The notes under the pieces are model-generated. The model was not told where the DNA came from. It ran no database searches and saw only the letters and a list, made by a program, of their open reading frames with translations. Positions 1 through 7,660 of a stretch of 13,321 nt of DNA are shown here, one piece after another (positions within the stretch are counted from its first letter, which is position 1; the number at the start of each line of letters is the position of its first letter). A program made the translations under genes and the position numbers. Origin of the DNA: Syntrophales bacterium (GTDB taxonomy: Bacteria > Desulfobacterota > Syntrophia > Syntrophales > UBA2192). The DNA is taken from positions 1 through 13,321 of the forward strand of contig JALOPC010000025.1 of the NCBI GenBank assembly GCA_025454095.1, written 5' to 3'.

Positions 1-1052
1 CCCTTCACGTGGGGCTTCTTGTCCTTCATCTTCGCGAGCAGCCCGTTCGACGTGTCGAGCCAGATCTCGCTGAAGGGCCTCTCCTTCACGTTCCCGAAGG
101 AGTGAATCCGCCAGAACTGGTCGGGGTGGACCTCGCCGTCCCAGCTCACGCACCCGATCCCGTGCCCCGAGCTGTTGCCCTCGTTCATCATGAGCAGCTC
201 CAGCACCTCGGCGGCCCGTTCCGGGTCCTCGCGCAGCAGCCTCAGGTACACGTAGGGGCCGTCGGCGTGGTTGTCCACGGTGAGGACCTCCTTCTCGATG
301 CCCCGGTCGAAGAGATCCTTCGTGCGCTCCATGATCAGATCGACGAGTTGCCTCGTCTCCTCGTGGGTGAGGTCCTCCTCGATGAGGGCCGAGCCCCGGC
401 CCGAGTAGACCAGGTGGTAGAAACACACCCGCGGGATGTTCTCCTTCTCGATGAGGTCGAAGATGCCGGGGATCTCCCTCCAGTTCTTTCGGCTCACGGT
501 GAAACGGATGCCCACCTTGATGCCGGCGTCGCGGGCGTTGCGGATGCCGCGCATCGTCCTGTCGAAGGCCCCCTTCACGCCCCGGAAGCGGTCGTGAACC
601 TCCCGCAGGCCGTCGAGGCTCACGCCGATGTAGGAAAGGCCGATGTCGCTGAAGACCTTCGCGAGCTTCTTCGTGATGAGGGTGCCGTTGGTGGAGATGA
701 CCACGCGCATCCCCTTGCCGACGGCGTACCGGGCCAGCTCCGGCAGGTCGGGCCGCATGAGGGGCTCGCCGCCCGAGAGCAGCAGCACGGGCGAGCCGAA
801 GGCGGCCAGGTCGTCGATGAGGCTCTTACCCTGTTCCGTCGTCAGCTCGTCGCTGTAGAGGACGTTCTGCGAGCTCGAGTAGCAGTGCACGCACTTGAGG
901 TTGCAGCGCCGGGTGACGTTCCAGACCACGACGGGCCGCTTGTCGCTGGAGAACTGCAGCAGGTGCGAGGGCAGCTTCGCCGAGTGGCGCCCGTAGCGCA
1001 GGACGTCGGCGGCCTCCACGGCCCCGCAGTAGAGTTTCGATATTCCGATCAT
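1..1052 (-). CDS. ahbC: AhbC-like radical SAM enzyme, 12,18-didecarboxysiroheme deacetylase (C-terminus off window)
   Basis: About 350 codons are present; the end runs off the left edge of the window. The protein starts MIGISKLYCG, a typical AhbC/NirJ-like N-terminus, and carries the radical SAM cluster motif CxxxCxxC at Cys50, Cys54 and Cys57 (CNLKCVHC), then a GGEP motif. A GEVHPDQFW segment near the C-terminus is typical of AhbC/NirJ relatives, and the second cluster-binding Cys region would lie outside the window. AhbC removes the acetate side chains at C2 and C7 of 12,18-didecarboxysiroheme to give Fe-coproporphyrin III in the alternative heme pathway. The call over AhbD rests on the N-terminus and on context. 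The ATG at 1052 has no strong ribosome binding site. It is separated from cobA-hemD by a palindromic repeat, so it may have its own weak promoter (a TATAGA at 1075-1080 on the minus strand is the only candidate I see). NirJ of heme d1 synthesis is the main alternative. Confidence 0.85.
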   Translation of the reverse strand, partial: MIGISKLYCGAVEAADVLRYGRHSAKLPSHLLQFSSDKRPVVVWNVTRRCNLKCVHCYSSSQNVLYSDELTTEQGKSLIDDLAAFGSPVLLLSGGEPLMRPDLPELARYAVGKGMRVVISTNGTLITKKLAKVFSDIGLSYIGVSLDGLREVHDRFRGVKGAFDRTMRGIRNARDAGIKVGIRFTVSRKNWREIPGIFDLIEKENIPRVCFYHLVYSGRGSALIEEDLTHEETRQLVDLIMERTKDLFDRGIEKEVLTVDNHADGPYVYLRLLREDPERAAEVLELLMMNEGNSSGHGIGCVSWDGEVHPDQFWRIHSFGNVKERPFSEIWLDTSNGLLAKMKDKKPHVK

Positions 1053-1099
1053 CGGATAGTACTCACGTATGTTTTCTATAGAGTGTGGTTTCCAAACTC

Positions 1100-1190
1100 T
1101 TTGAAAAAAATCCCCCTCAATCCCCCTTTGCCAAAGGGGGAAGTTTGGACTCCCTCCTTTGACAAAGGAGGGCGGGGGGAGGATTTTCAG
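1100..1190. repeat. Nested palindromic intergenic repeat (REP/MITE-like)
   Basis: This element fills most of the gap between cobA-hemD and ahbC. It contains two perfect palindromes, 1122-1140 (CCCCCTTTG, C, CAAAGGGGG) and 1152-1172 (CCCTCCTTTG, A, CAAAGGAGGG). They sit inside imperfect outer arms: a run of A then TCCCCCTC on the left (1104-1118), and GGGGGGAGGATTTT on the right (1174-1187). The whole stretch can fold into one long structure. On the minus strand the structure ends in a run of seven T (1111 to 1105), so it could also terminate transcripts coming from cobA-hemD. Repeats of the CCCCCTTTGnCAAAGGGGG type are, to my knowledge, scattered in intergenic DNA of several deltaproteobacteria. 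Confidence 0.75.
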
Positions 1191-1197
1191 GCCGCTG

Positions 1198-2628
1198 TCA
1201 CTTGCTCGAAAAGTACTCTATGAGCGCCTTCACCATGCCCGGGATCGTGAACGTTTCCTGGTAGACGTCCACCGTAAACCCCTGCTTCTTCGCCGCGGCG
1301 GCCGTGACGGGACCGATGCAGGCGATGCGGACCTTTTCAGGCAGGCGCTCATTGCCCATTATCTTCCTAAAATTAACCACCGTCGAGGGGCTTGTAAAGG
1401 TGACGACGTCGACCCTGCCGGCATCGAGCAGGGCCTGCAGCTCCTCTTTCCTGCTCTTCGAGCGCACCGTCCGGTACGCGGTGACGATGTCCACCGCGGC
1501 CCCCTTCTTCGCGAGACCCTCGGGAATCACGTCCCTCGCCTCCGCGGCGCGGGGCAGCAGCACCCGCCTTCCCTTCAGGTCCACGGCCTCGAAGGCCCGG
1601 ACCACGCCCTCGGAGATGTACTCGTCGGGCACGAGGTCCACGCGGATGCCCATGGCCCCGACGGCCGCCGCCGTCGCCGGCCCGATCGTGCAGATGCGGA
1701 CCCCCTTGAGACCCCGGATGTCCCCACCCCTGTCGCGGAGCCTGGCGAAGAAATGCTTCACGCCGTTTGCGCTCGTGAAGACGATCCAGTCGTACCCGTC
1801 GAGGCCGTCAAGGGCCCGGTCCACGCCGTCCCAGCTCGCGGGCGGCGCGATGCGGATCGTGGGGAAGAGGATCGCCTGCGCCCCCTCGGCGGCAAGCAGC
1901 CGGGCGAACTCCCCCGCCTGCTCCTCGGGCCTCGTGACGACGATGCCCTTCCCGAACAGGGGCCTCGCCTCGAACCAGTCGAGCTTCGGCCGCAGCGCGA
2001 CCACCTCGCCCACCACGAGGATGGACGGCGGCTTGAACGCCTGTTTCTTCGCCCTTGCCGCGATGTCGGCCAGCGTCCCCGTCAGCGTCTGCTGCCCGGG
2101 CGTCGTCCCCCAGCGGATCAGCGCCGCCGGCGTTTCGGGGGCCTTCCCGCCCTCGACGAGATTCCGGGCGATGTTCGCGAGGTTCTTGACCCCCATGAGA
2201 AACACCAGGGTGCCGATCCCGGCAAGCGCCGCCCAGTCGATGTCGCTCTTTTCCTTCGTGGGGTCCTCGTGGCCCGTCACGAAGGCCACCGTCGAGGTGT
2301 ATCCCCGGTGCGTCAGCGGGATGCCCGCGAAGGCCGGCACCGCGATGGCCGACGTCACGCCCGGGACGACCTCGAAGGGGATCCCGGCCTCATGAAGAAC
2401 CTCGGCCTCCTCACCGCCGCGGCCGAAGATGAACGGGTCCCCGCCCTTGAGGCGGGCCACGGTGATGAGCCTCGCGTCCTTCCGGGCCCTGCGCAGGAAT
2501 TCCTCGTTGGCCAGGTAGTCGTAGACGACGACGTCGGCCTGCTCGATGCACTCGGCCCCGCGAAGCGTGATCAGGCCCGGGTCCCCGGGGCCCGCACCGA
2601 TGATGTAGACTTTCCCCTTCTTTTTCAA
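1198..2628 (-). CDS. cobA-hemD: Fused uroporphyrinogen-III C-methyltransferase / uroporphyrinogen-III synthase (internal deletion in SUMT domain)
   Basis: 476 residues from the TTG at 2628. The N-terminal half is a SUMT/CobA domain: it has GAGPG at 11-15, the LKGGDPFIFGRGGEEAE motif around 60-76 and VVPGVTSA near 87-94. It normally makes precorrin-2 from uroporphyrinogen III with two SAM. The C-terminal half (about 225-476) is a HemD domain that cyclises hydroxymethylbilane to uroporphyrinogen III. Such fusions are common in deltaproteobacteria and other anaerobes. Between ARLI and TVARLKGG (residues 52-62) about 28 residues are missing that the family normally has (the GK(K/R)xG stretch and the QxxIN helix). 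The gap is in frame at 2463/2464, so SUMT activity is doubtful while HemD looks intact. TTG was chosen because GGAG lies 6 nt upstream; an in-frame GTG at 2640 is the alternative. It follows hemC by 40 nt in the same operon. Confidence 0.9.
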   Translation of the reverse strand: MKKKGKVYIIGAGPGDPGLITLRGAECIEQADVVVYDYLANEEFLRRARKDARLITVARLKGGDPFIFGRGGEEAEVLHEAGIPFEVVPGVTSAIAVPAFAGIPLTHRGYTSTVAFVTGHEDPTKEKSDIDWAALAGIGTLVFLMGVKNLANIARNLVEGGKAPETPAALIRWGTTPGQQTLTGTLADIAARAKKQAFKPPSILVVGEVVALRPKLDWFEARPLFGKGIVVTRPEEQAGEFARLLAAEGAQAILFPTIRIAPPASWDGVDRALDGLDGYDWIVFTSANGVKHFFARLRDRGGDIRGLKGVRICTIGPATAAAVGAMGIRVDLVPDEYISEGVVRAFEAVDLKGRRVLLPRAAEARDVIPEGLAKKGAAVDIVTAYRTVRSKSRKEELQALLDAGRVDVVTFTSPSTVVNFRKIMGNERLPEKVRIACIGPVTAAAAKKQGFTVDVYQETFTIPGMVKALIEYFSSK

Positions 2629-2668
2629 ATCCCTCTCCACTCCTTGCCCGCAGACACGTTTCCCTGCC

Positions 2669-3586
2669 CTACGACAGTTTCCGGTAGACTTCAGCCATGA
2701 TCTGCCGGCCCCCGGCGGCCAGGATCCGCTCGGCCAGGATGCGGCCCAACGGCTCGGCCTCGGCGACGGGCCCGCGGACACGGTCCTTGACGAGCATTCG
2801 GCCGTCGAGACTCCCCACGAGCCCCGTCACGGTGATCGAGTCCTTCTCGATCTTCCCGTAGGCCGCCAGCGGCACCTGGCACCCCGCGCCGAAGACGGCC
2901 AGGAAGGCCCTCTCGGCGCTCACCTCGGTGAAGGTCTTCTCGTGGTTCAGGGCGGAGACGATCTCCCCGACGTCCTCGCCGCTGCGCACCTCGACCCCGA
3001 GGGCCCCCTGCCCGATGGCGGGCGTCATGATCTCGGGGGGGATGAACTGCGAGGCGCGGTCCTGCCAGCCCATGCGCTTCAGGCCCGCAGCGGCCACGAT
3101 GATCCCGTCGAGGTTGTCGCGCTCGATTTTTTTGATCCGCGTGTCCAGGTTTCCGCGGATGGGGACGATCTCCACGTCCATGTAGATGTTCTTCAGCTGG
3201 CAGCCCCTGCGCAGCGAGCCCGTCCCGATCCGCGCCCCCGAGGGGATCCGCTCGAGTTTGAAGTCCCCCTTCGAGATGAGGACGTCCCGCGGGTCCTCCC
3301 GCTCGAGCATGGCGGCGATCTCGAGGCCTTCCGGCAGAAGCGCCGGCACGTCCTTCATGCTGTGGACCGCGAGGTCGATGCGCCGCTCCAGCAGCGCCTC
3401 CTCGAGTTCCTTGACGAACACGCCCTTGCCGCCGATCTGCGCCAGCGCCACGTCCTGCATCCGGTCGCCCGTCGTCTTGATGACGTGGACGTCCAGGGTG
3501 AGGCCCGGCCGGCGCCGGCGAAGCTCCTCCATGACGATTCCCGTCTGCTTGAGCGCGAGCGGACTTCCCCGCGTCCCGACTTTCAG
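2669..3586 (-). CDS. hemC: Porphobilinogen deaminase (hydroxymethylbilane synthase)
   Basis: Polymerises four porphobilinogens into hydroxymethylbilane in the cytosol. From a CTG at 3586 the protein has 305 residues, close to the usual 305-315. It shows the N-terminal KVGTRGSPLAL motif, DLAVHSMKDVP with the catalytic Asp at 79, the IGTGSLRR segment at 120-127, and GAGCQVPLAAYG with Cys236, which should carry the dipyrromethane cofactor. No ATG, GTG or TTG lies in frame between the conserved N-terminus and the middle of hemA. The choices are CTG (3586), which overlaps the hemA stop as CTGA, GTA (3589), or ATC (3598), which has AGGAG about 8 nt upstream. I set the start at CTG because the overlap resembles normal ATGA coupling, but the exact start is uncertain. 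The function is not in doubt. Confidence 0.93.
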   Translation of the reverse strand: MKVGTRGSPLALKQTGIVMEELRRRRPGLTLDVHVIKTTGDRMQDVALAQIGGKGVFVKELEEALLERRIDLAVHSMKDVPALLPEGLEIAAMLEREDPRDVLISKGDFKLERIPSGARIGTGSLRRGCQLKNIYMDVEIVPIRGNLDTRIKKIERDNLDGIIVAAAGLKRMGWQDRASQFIPPEIMTPAIGQGALGVEVRSGEDVGEIVSALNHEKTFTEVSAERAFLAVFGAGCQVPLAAYGKIEKDSITVTGLVGSLDGRMLVKDRVRGPVAEAEPLGRILAERILAAGGRQIMAEVYRKLS

Positions 3587-4920
3587 TACCCTTCCGATGG
3601 CTCCGTCTCCTTTTCCGCGGGCTTGTCCCCGGGGCTTGCGTCCTGCGGGGACTCGGCCGCCTCGAGCCGGAACAGCTTGCGGATGGCGGCCACATAGGGC
3701 ATGGCCCCGTTGGACTGGCTCTCCTCCTTGAGCCCCGTGACGGGGTCGTGGAGGATCTTGTTGATGATCTGCGTCGCGAGGATCTCGACGTTCTTCCGGT
3801 CCTCCTCGCCGAGGGCCCGCAGCCACGAGCCGGAGCGCTCCAGCTCGGCCCGCAGGATCGTCTCCGCCTTCTCCCTCAGCGACACGATCGTGGGAACCAC
3901 CTCGAGGGTGTTGTACCACTCGGCGAACCTCAGGACCTCCTCGCCGATGATGCCCTCGGCCTTCTCGGCCTCCTGGAGGCGGTTGCGCACGTTCTCGTCG
4001 ACCACCCCCTGCAAATCGTCGATGTTGAAGAGGTAGACGTTGTCGATCCGGCCCACCGCGGGGTCCACGTCGCGCGGCACGGCGATGTCGATGAGGAAGA
4101 GCAGGCGGTTCTTGCGGCGCCTGAGCGCCCCCTGGACCATCGCCGGGGTGAGGATGTAGCCCGCGGCGCCCGTGGAGCTGATGACGATGTCGGCCTCCTG
4201 GAGCTTTTCCTCCAGCAGCTCGAAGCCCACGGGGACCCCGTGGATCTCCTCGGCGACCTGCACGGCCCGCGCGTAGGTGCGGTTGGCCACGATGATCCGC
4301 CCCGCCCCGTTGTTGAGCAGGTGCCGGGCGGCAAGCTCGGACATCTCGCCCGCCCCCACCAGCAGGACCGTCCTGCCCTCGAGGCTCCCCAGGATCTTCT
4401 TGGCCATCTCGACGGCGGCGTAGCTCACCGAGACGGCGTTGCCGGCGACGGCCGTCTCCGTCCGCACGCGCTTGGCCGTGCGGAAGGCGTGGTGGAGCAG
4501 TTTGTTGAGGATGATCCCCGAGGCCTTCTGCTCCACGCAGTCCCGGTAGGCCTCCTTGACCTGCCCGAGGATCTGGGGCTCGCCCATCACCATGGAGTCC
4601 AGGCTCGAGGCCACCCGGAAGAGATGGCGCACGGCGTCGCTTCCGCAGTAGACGTAGAGGCACTTCTCCAGCTCGGCGGCGCCGAGGTTGCCGTGGCGCA
4701 GGATGAAGGACTTCACCCGCGCGATGGCCTCCTCCATGTCCTCGGCCCGGGCAAGGACCTCCACCCGGTTGCACGTCGAGAGGTAGAGGGCCTCCCGGAC
4801 GGCCGGGGCCCTCAGCAGCTCATCGAGCGGGCGCACGACGTCGCCGCAGGAGAACGACAGACGTTCCCTCAGCTCCAGCGGCGCCGTTTTGTGGTTCATG
4901 CCGACGAGGATGACATTCAT
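3583..4920 (-). CDS. hemA: Glutamyl-tRNA reductase
   Basis: 445 residues. It reduces glutamyl-tRNA(Glu) to glutamate-1-semialdehyde with NADPH, the first committed step of the C5 tetrapyrrole route. The sequence shows MNVILVGMNHKTAPLELRER at the start, the STCNRVE motif with catalytic Cys50, GEPQILGQVKEAY near 114-126, a nucleotide-binding VLLVGAGEMSELAARHL segment, and the C-terminal dimerisation helices. The last 25 or so residues are a charged Pro/Glu/Lys-rich tail beyond the usual core. The start is the ATG at 4920; a run of seven T lies directly upstream and the only Shine-Dalgarno-like GAGGG is about 13 nt away, so initiation may be weak or coupled to the upstream gene, which ends 28 nt before. 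The stop overlaps the probable hemC start by 2 nt. Confidence 0.96.
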   Translation of the reverse strand: MNVILVGMNHKTAPLELRERLSFSCGDVVRPLDELLRAPAVREALYLSTCNRVEVLARAEDMEEAIARVKSFILRHGNLGAAELEKCLYVYCGSDAVRHLFRVASSLDSMVMGEPQILGQVKEAYRDCVEQKASGIILNKLLHHAFRTAKRVRTETAVAGNAVSVSYAAVEMAKKILGSLEGRTVLLVGAGEMSELAARHLLNNGAGRIIVANRTYARAVQVAEEIHGVPVGFELLEEKLQEADIVISSTGAAGYILTPAMVQGALRRRKNRLLFLIDIAVPRDVDPAVGRIDNVYLFNIDDLQGVVDENVRNRLQEAEKAEGIIGEEVLRFAEWYNTLEVVPTIVSLREKAETILRAELERSGSWLRALGEEDRKNVEILATQIINKILHDPVTGLKEESQSNGAMPYVAAIRKLFRLEAAESPQDASPGDKPAEKETEPSEGY

Positions 4921-4948
4921 AAAAAAACCAGGCCCTCGCGCCCTTTGC

Positions 4949-5764
4949 CTACGTAAACTTGTGCACCGAGCTCAGGAAGTTGACCCCGATGAACGCCGAG
5001 ATCAGCACGACGAGGGCCGCGATGGACAGCACGGCGATCTTTCTGCCCTTCCACCCGATGGCGAGCCGCTGGTGCAGCAGGAAAGCGTAGAAGCACCACA
5101 CGGCAAACGACCAGATCGTCTTGGGGTCCGCGGCCCAGTTGCTCCCGCCCCAGGCCGTCTTCGCCCAGACGGAGCCGACGATGAGCCCCAGGGTCAGCAG
5201 CGGGAACCCCCACAGCAGACCCGTGTGATTAATGTTGTCGAGGTCCCCCAGCGACGGCAGGTACCGGGCGAGGCCCCCCATCCGGCGCCGGCGGATCTGG
5301 CGGTCCTGGATGCAGTACATGACACCCGCAAGCGAGGCCAGGGCGAAGAGCCCCTCTCCGATGATGGAGAGCGTGACGTGGATCGGCACGAGCCTGCCCT
5401 GCAGCGCGTCGGGGATGGCCAGCGTTCCCTCGATGCCCAGCGACGCGAGCATCATGAGCAGCACGGCGAAGGGCGCCACGATGGCCCCGAGCACCCGCGT
5501 CTTGGTCCGCGCCTGGACGGCGAGGTAGGCGCCGGAGACGATCCAGGCGAAGAAGGACACGGCCTCGAAGAGGTTCACGGCCACGTTGAACCCCCGCTCG
5601 GTGTACATGTCCAGGAAGTGGACGGCGTGCAGGGCCACGGCGAGGCCGAGGACCCACGTGGCGATCTTGGCCATCACGACGCGCCGCGCCACGAGCGACA
5701 CGAGGTAGCCCGCGGTCGCCAGGAAGTAGGCCGCCAGCGCCGCCTTGAAGAACAGCGTGTCCAT
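4949..5764 (-). CDS. CcsA/HemX-like cytochrome c assembly membrane protein
   Basis: 271 residues with about eight hydrophobic segments (roughly 4-25, 33-50, 61-84, 92-112, 126-152, 180-200, 217-239, 245-266). It belongs to the CcmC/CcsA heme-handling family: there is a tryptophan-rich WWD-like motif at 205-218 (WGGSNWAADPKTIW, where the family consensus is nearer WGxxWxWDPKE) and conserved-looking His at 46, 129 and 231 that could ligate heme. CcsA with CcsB/ResB passes heme to apocytochrome c in system II. Shorter HemX relatives sit next to hemA in many bacteria and may instead affect HemA level. Sitting directly upstream of hemA, it could be either, and no ccsB partner is in the window. ATG 5764 shares its A with the upstream TGA stop (TGATG), with GGGGGA just upstream; GTG 5767 is an alternative. 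Confidence 0.85.
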   Translation of the reverse strand: MDTLFFKAALAAYFLATAGYLVSLVARRVVMAKIATWVLGLAVALHAVHFLDMYTERGFNVAVNLFEAVSFFAWIVSGAYLAVQARTKTRVLGAIVAPFAVLLMMLASLGIEGTLAIPDALQGRLVPIHVTLSIIGEGLFALASLAGVMYCIQDRQIRRRRMGGLARYLPSLGDLDNINHTGLLWGFPLLTLGLIVGSVWAKTAWGGSNWAADPKTIWSFAVWCFYAFLLHQRLAIGWKGRKIAVLSIAALVVLISAFIGVNFLSSVHKFT

Positions 5765-6486
5765 CACTTTCCCCCGGATCCCGGGCCCCGGGCCCCGGAC
5801 CCTTTTCTTCCGGGCTTGCGCGCCGCCGCGTCCCGCCGGAGAGCGGAGAGATCGACGGCAACACCCGCCAGACGTTTCACGGTCTCCTCGACCTTTCTCC
5901 AGTGCCCCTTGCGGATCCGCTCCAGGATGTCGGAATCCACCAGGGCCTCGAAGACCTTGCGGTTCTCGTCGGACCCTTCCCCTCGCTCGATGATCCGGCC
6001 GCGCAGCTCACCCATGATCTTCAGCAGCGTCTCGTACTCGGGCCCGTAGCGCTCCTCGAGCTCCTGCCTGAGCTTCTTCGCCAGGGCCGGGCTCCTGCCC
6101 CCCGTCGCGACGGTGATGACCAGCTCCCCCTGCCGGCACAGGGCGGGCAGAATGAAATCGCAGCGGCCCGGGTCGTCGACGATGTTGGCCAGGACCCCTC
6201 TGTGGCGCGCGTCGCGGAAGATCCGCTCGTTGACGTCGCCGTCGTCCGTCGCCCCGATGACGAGAAACACCCCCTCGAGATGCTCCTCGGCGTAATCGGC
6301 CGCGATGTGGCCGATGCGGCCCTCCCGCACGAGCCCCTCGAGCCCGGGCGTCAGTTCCCTGCCCACGACGGTCACGCGGGCCCCGCACTCGAGGAGACGC
6401 TCCGCCTTGCGCTGCCCCACCTCGCCGCCGCCGACGACGAGACAGCGCCTGTCCGAGATGTCGAGGCCGATCGGGTAATATCTCAT
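5764..6486 (-). CDS. Precorrin-2 dehydrogenase (siroheme synthase N-terminal type; SirC/Met8/CysG-N)
   Basis: 240 residues from the ATG at 6486. It has MRYYPIGLDI at the start, a Rossmann GGGEVGQRKAERLL motif at 19-32, and ANIVDDPGRCDFILPA with Asp104 in the position of the catalytic Asp of CysG, then the VATGGRSPALAKKLR segment. It oxidises precorrin-2 to sirohydrochlorin with NAD; some members also insert iron. It is the first gene of the minus-strand operon and shares an A with the start of the CcsA-like gene, so the two are probably translated in a coupled way. The tail after about residue 220 is Arg/Gly/Lys-rich and low in complexity. A GTG at 6495, with GGGAAA upstream, would add three residues; I preferred ATG because family members usually begin M(K/R)YYP. 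Confidence 0.92.
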   Translation of the reverse strand: MRYYPIGLDISDRRCLVVGGGEVGQRKAERLLECGARVTVVGRELTPGLEGLVREGRIGHIAADYAEEHLEGVFLVIGATDDGDVNERIFRDARHRGVLANIVDDPGRCDFILPALCRQGELVITVATGGRSPALAKKLRQELEERYGPEYETLLKIMGELRGRIIERGEGSDENRKVFEALVDSDILERIRKGHWRKVEETVKRLAGVAVDLSALRRDAAARKPGRKGSGARGPGSGGK

Positions 6487-6525
6487 GAAATCCACTGTTT
6501 TCCCGGTTGATCCGATTGAAGGATG

Positions 6526-6554
6526 AAGCTATCACGACGGGTATCAAAATTCAA
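6526..6554 (-). promoter_or_regulatory. Candidate promoter of the tetrapyrrole operon
   Basis: On the minus strand TTGAAT (6554-6549) and TAGCTT (6531-6526) are 17 nt apart. The -35 is a fair match and the -10 is poor (3 of 6). The position fits a leader of about 25-30 nt before the precorrin-2 dehydrogenase start. Its -35 is one arm of the inverted repeat TTCAAG, CTG, CTTGAA at 6550-6564; the other arm is the -35 of the divergent prmA promoter. Confidence 0.3.
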
Positions 6555-6559
6555 GCTGC

Positions 6560-6588
6560 TTGAAATCTCTCGCAAAACAGGCTATACA
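6560..6588 (+). promoter_or_regulatory. Candidate sigma-70 promoter of prmA-rsmE-RDD operon
   Basis: TTGAAA (6560-6565) and TATACA (6583-6588) are spaced by exactly 17 nt, a good housekeeping promoter. The transcript would have a GC-rich leader of about 100 nt before prmA. The leader contains a short GGGG/CCCC hairpin near 6608-6620 but no T-run and nothing I recognise as a riboswitch. Confidence 0.55.
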
Positions 6589-6697
6589 GCCATTCTGAGA
6601 ATTCCCCGGGGGCTTCCCCGCCCTCCCCTGCACGGAGTGCCCGCAAGGCGCGTGTTCCATTCCCGATTCGCGCAGGATGACACCGAAAGGAGGCATC

Positions 6698-7657
6698 ATG
6701 CCCGGCAGTTCGGACAAGTCAGCCGCACCAAGAGAAAAATGGGTTCGTTTCAAGCTGTTCGCCTCGCCTCAACTGGACGAGGCCCTGTCGAACTACCTCA
6801 CCGAGATGGGGGCCCAGGGGGTCTTCGAAGAGTTCCTGGAGCCGGGGGTCTCGGACCTGCCCGAACCGGATTCTCAGGACGAGCGGGTCCTCAACGCCTA
6901 TTTCCCCTCCGATGCCGACGACGCGAAGCGGGCGGCCCGGCTGCAGGCCTACATCGACTGCCTGGCCGAGCTCTTCCCCGACCAGGAGAAACCCACCTTC
7001 AACACGGAGCTCATCGTCGACCCGCAGTGGGGCGAGGTCTGGAAGCGCTTCTTCAAGCCCCTGCGGATCAGCAAGAACATCATCGTGAAACCCTCCTGGG
7101 AACGCTACTCCGCCACGGGCCGCGAGACGGTCATCGAGATCGACCCCGGCATGGCCTTCGGCACGGGCCAGCACCCCTCGACGAGCATGTGCCTCGAGGC
7201 CATGGAGGAGATCCTCCTGAAGGACCGTACCTTCCCGAAGTGGCGTGTCCTGGACGTGGGCACCGGCACGGGCATCCTGGGCATCTCGGCCGCCAAGCTC
7301 GGCGCCTCGACCGTCCTGTGCGTCGACATCGACCCGCAGGCCGTGGAGATCGCCCACAAGAACGTGGCCGTCAACCACGTGGGCGACCGCGTCGTCATCG
7401 TCAACAGCGACGTCGCCAAAATCAAGGGGAGCTTCGAGCTGATCGTGGCCAACCTCACGGCGGAGACGCTCATCAAGATCAAGTCGCACCTCGTCAAGAT
7501 GATGGAGAAGGGCGGCTATCTCGTCATCTCCGGGATCATCGAGAAGAACCGGCAGGACGTGGAGAAGGCCTTCACCCGCGACGACCTGATTCAGCACAGG
7601 CTCATCGCCGACAAGGAGTGGGTCTGCTACGTCTACCGCAAGCCGTCAAAGGCCTGA
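6698..7657 (+). CDS. prmA: Ribosomal protein L11 methyltransferase
   Basis: 319 residues. It trimethylates lysines and the N-terminus of ribosomal protein L11 using SAM. The N-terminal substrate-binding region (1-110) leads to the highly typical PGMAFGTGQHPST block at 150-161, then the SAM-binding LDVGTGTGILGISAAKLG at 185-202, CVDIDPQAVEIA at 208-219 and IVANLTAETL at 249-258. The ATG at 6698 is preferred over one at 6677 because AAAGGAGG ends 4 nt before it. The glycine motif has Thr where many homologues have Cys or Ser (DVGTGTG), which is tolerated in the family. It is first in a plus-strand operon; rsmE follows after 3 nt. L11 methylation is dispensable in E. coli. Confidence 0.95.
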   Translation: MPGSSDKSAAPREKWVRFKLFASPQLDEALSNYLTEMGAQGVFEEFLEPGVSDLPEPDSQDERVLNAYFPSDADDAKRAARLQAYIDCLAELFPDQEKPTFNTELIVDPQWGEVWKRFFKPLRISKNIIVKPSWERYSATGRETVIEIDPGMAFGTGQHPSTSMCLEAMEEILLKDRTFPKWRVLDVGTGTGILGISAAKLGASTVLCVDIDPQAVEIAHKNVAVNHVGDRVVIVNSDVAKIKGSFELIVANLTAETLIKIKSHLVKMMEKGGYLVISGIIEKNRQDVEKAFTRDDLIQHRLIADKEWVCYVYRKPSKA

Positions 7658-7660
7658 GGG

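Noticed and set aside
1060..1104. Promoter for ahbC on the minus strand (TATAGA at 1080-1075)
   Set aside because: No acceptable -35 lies 16-18 nt upstream; kept only as a remark under ahbC.
9..1223. Long plus-strand open frame opposite ahbC
   Set aside because: It is an artefact of high GC on the strand opposite a clear radical SAM gene; composition is Val/Pro/Arg/Ala-rich with no motifs.
1159..2700. Long plus-strand open frame opposite cobA-hemD
   Set aside because: Shadow of a recognisable gene; it also starts inside the palindromic repeat and has no ribosome binding site.
2629..2781. N-terminal extension of cobA-hemD upstream of 2628
   Set aside because: The extra 51 residues read through the end of hemC in another frame and do not resemble a SUMT N-terminus.
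6590..6697. Riboswitch or leader peptide before prmA
   Set aside because: Only a short GGGG/CCCC hairpin is visible, with no T-run, conserved core or plausible leader frame.
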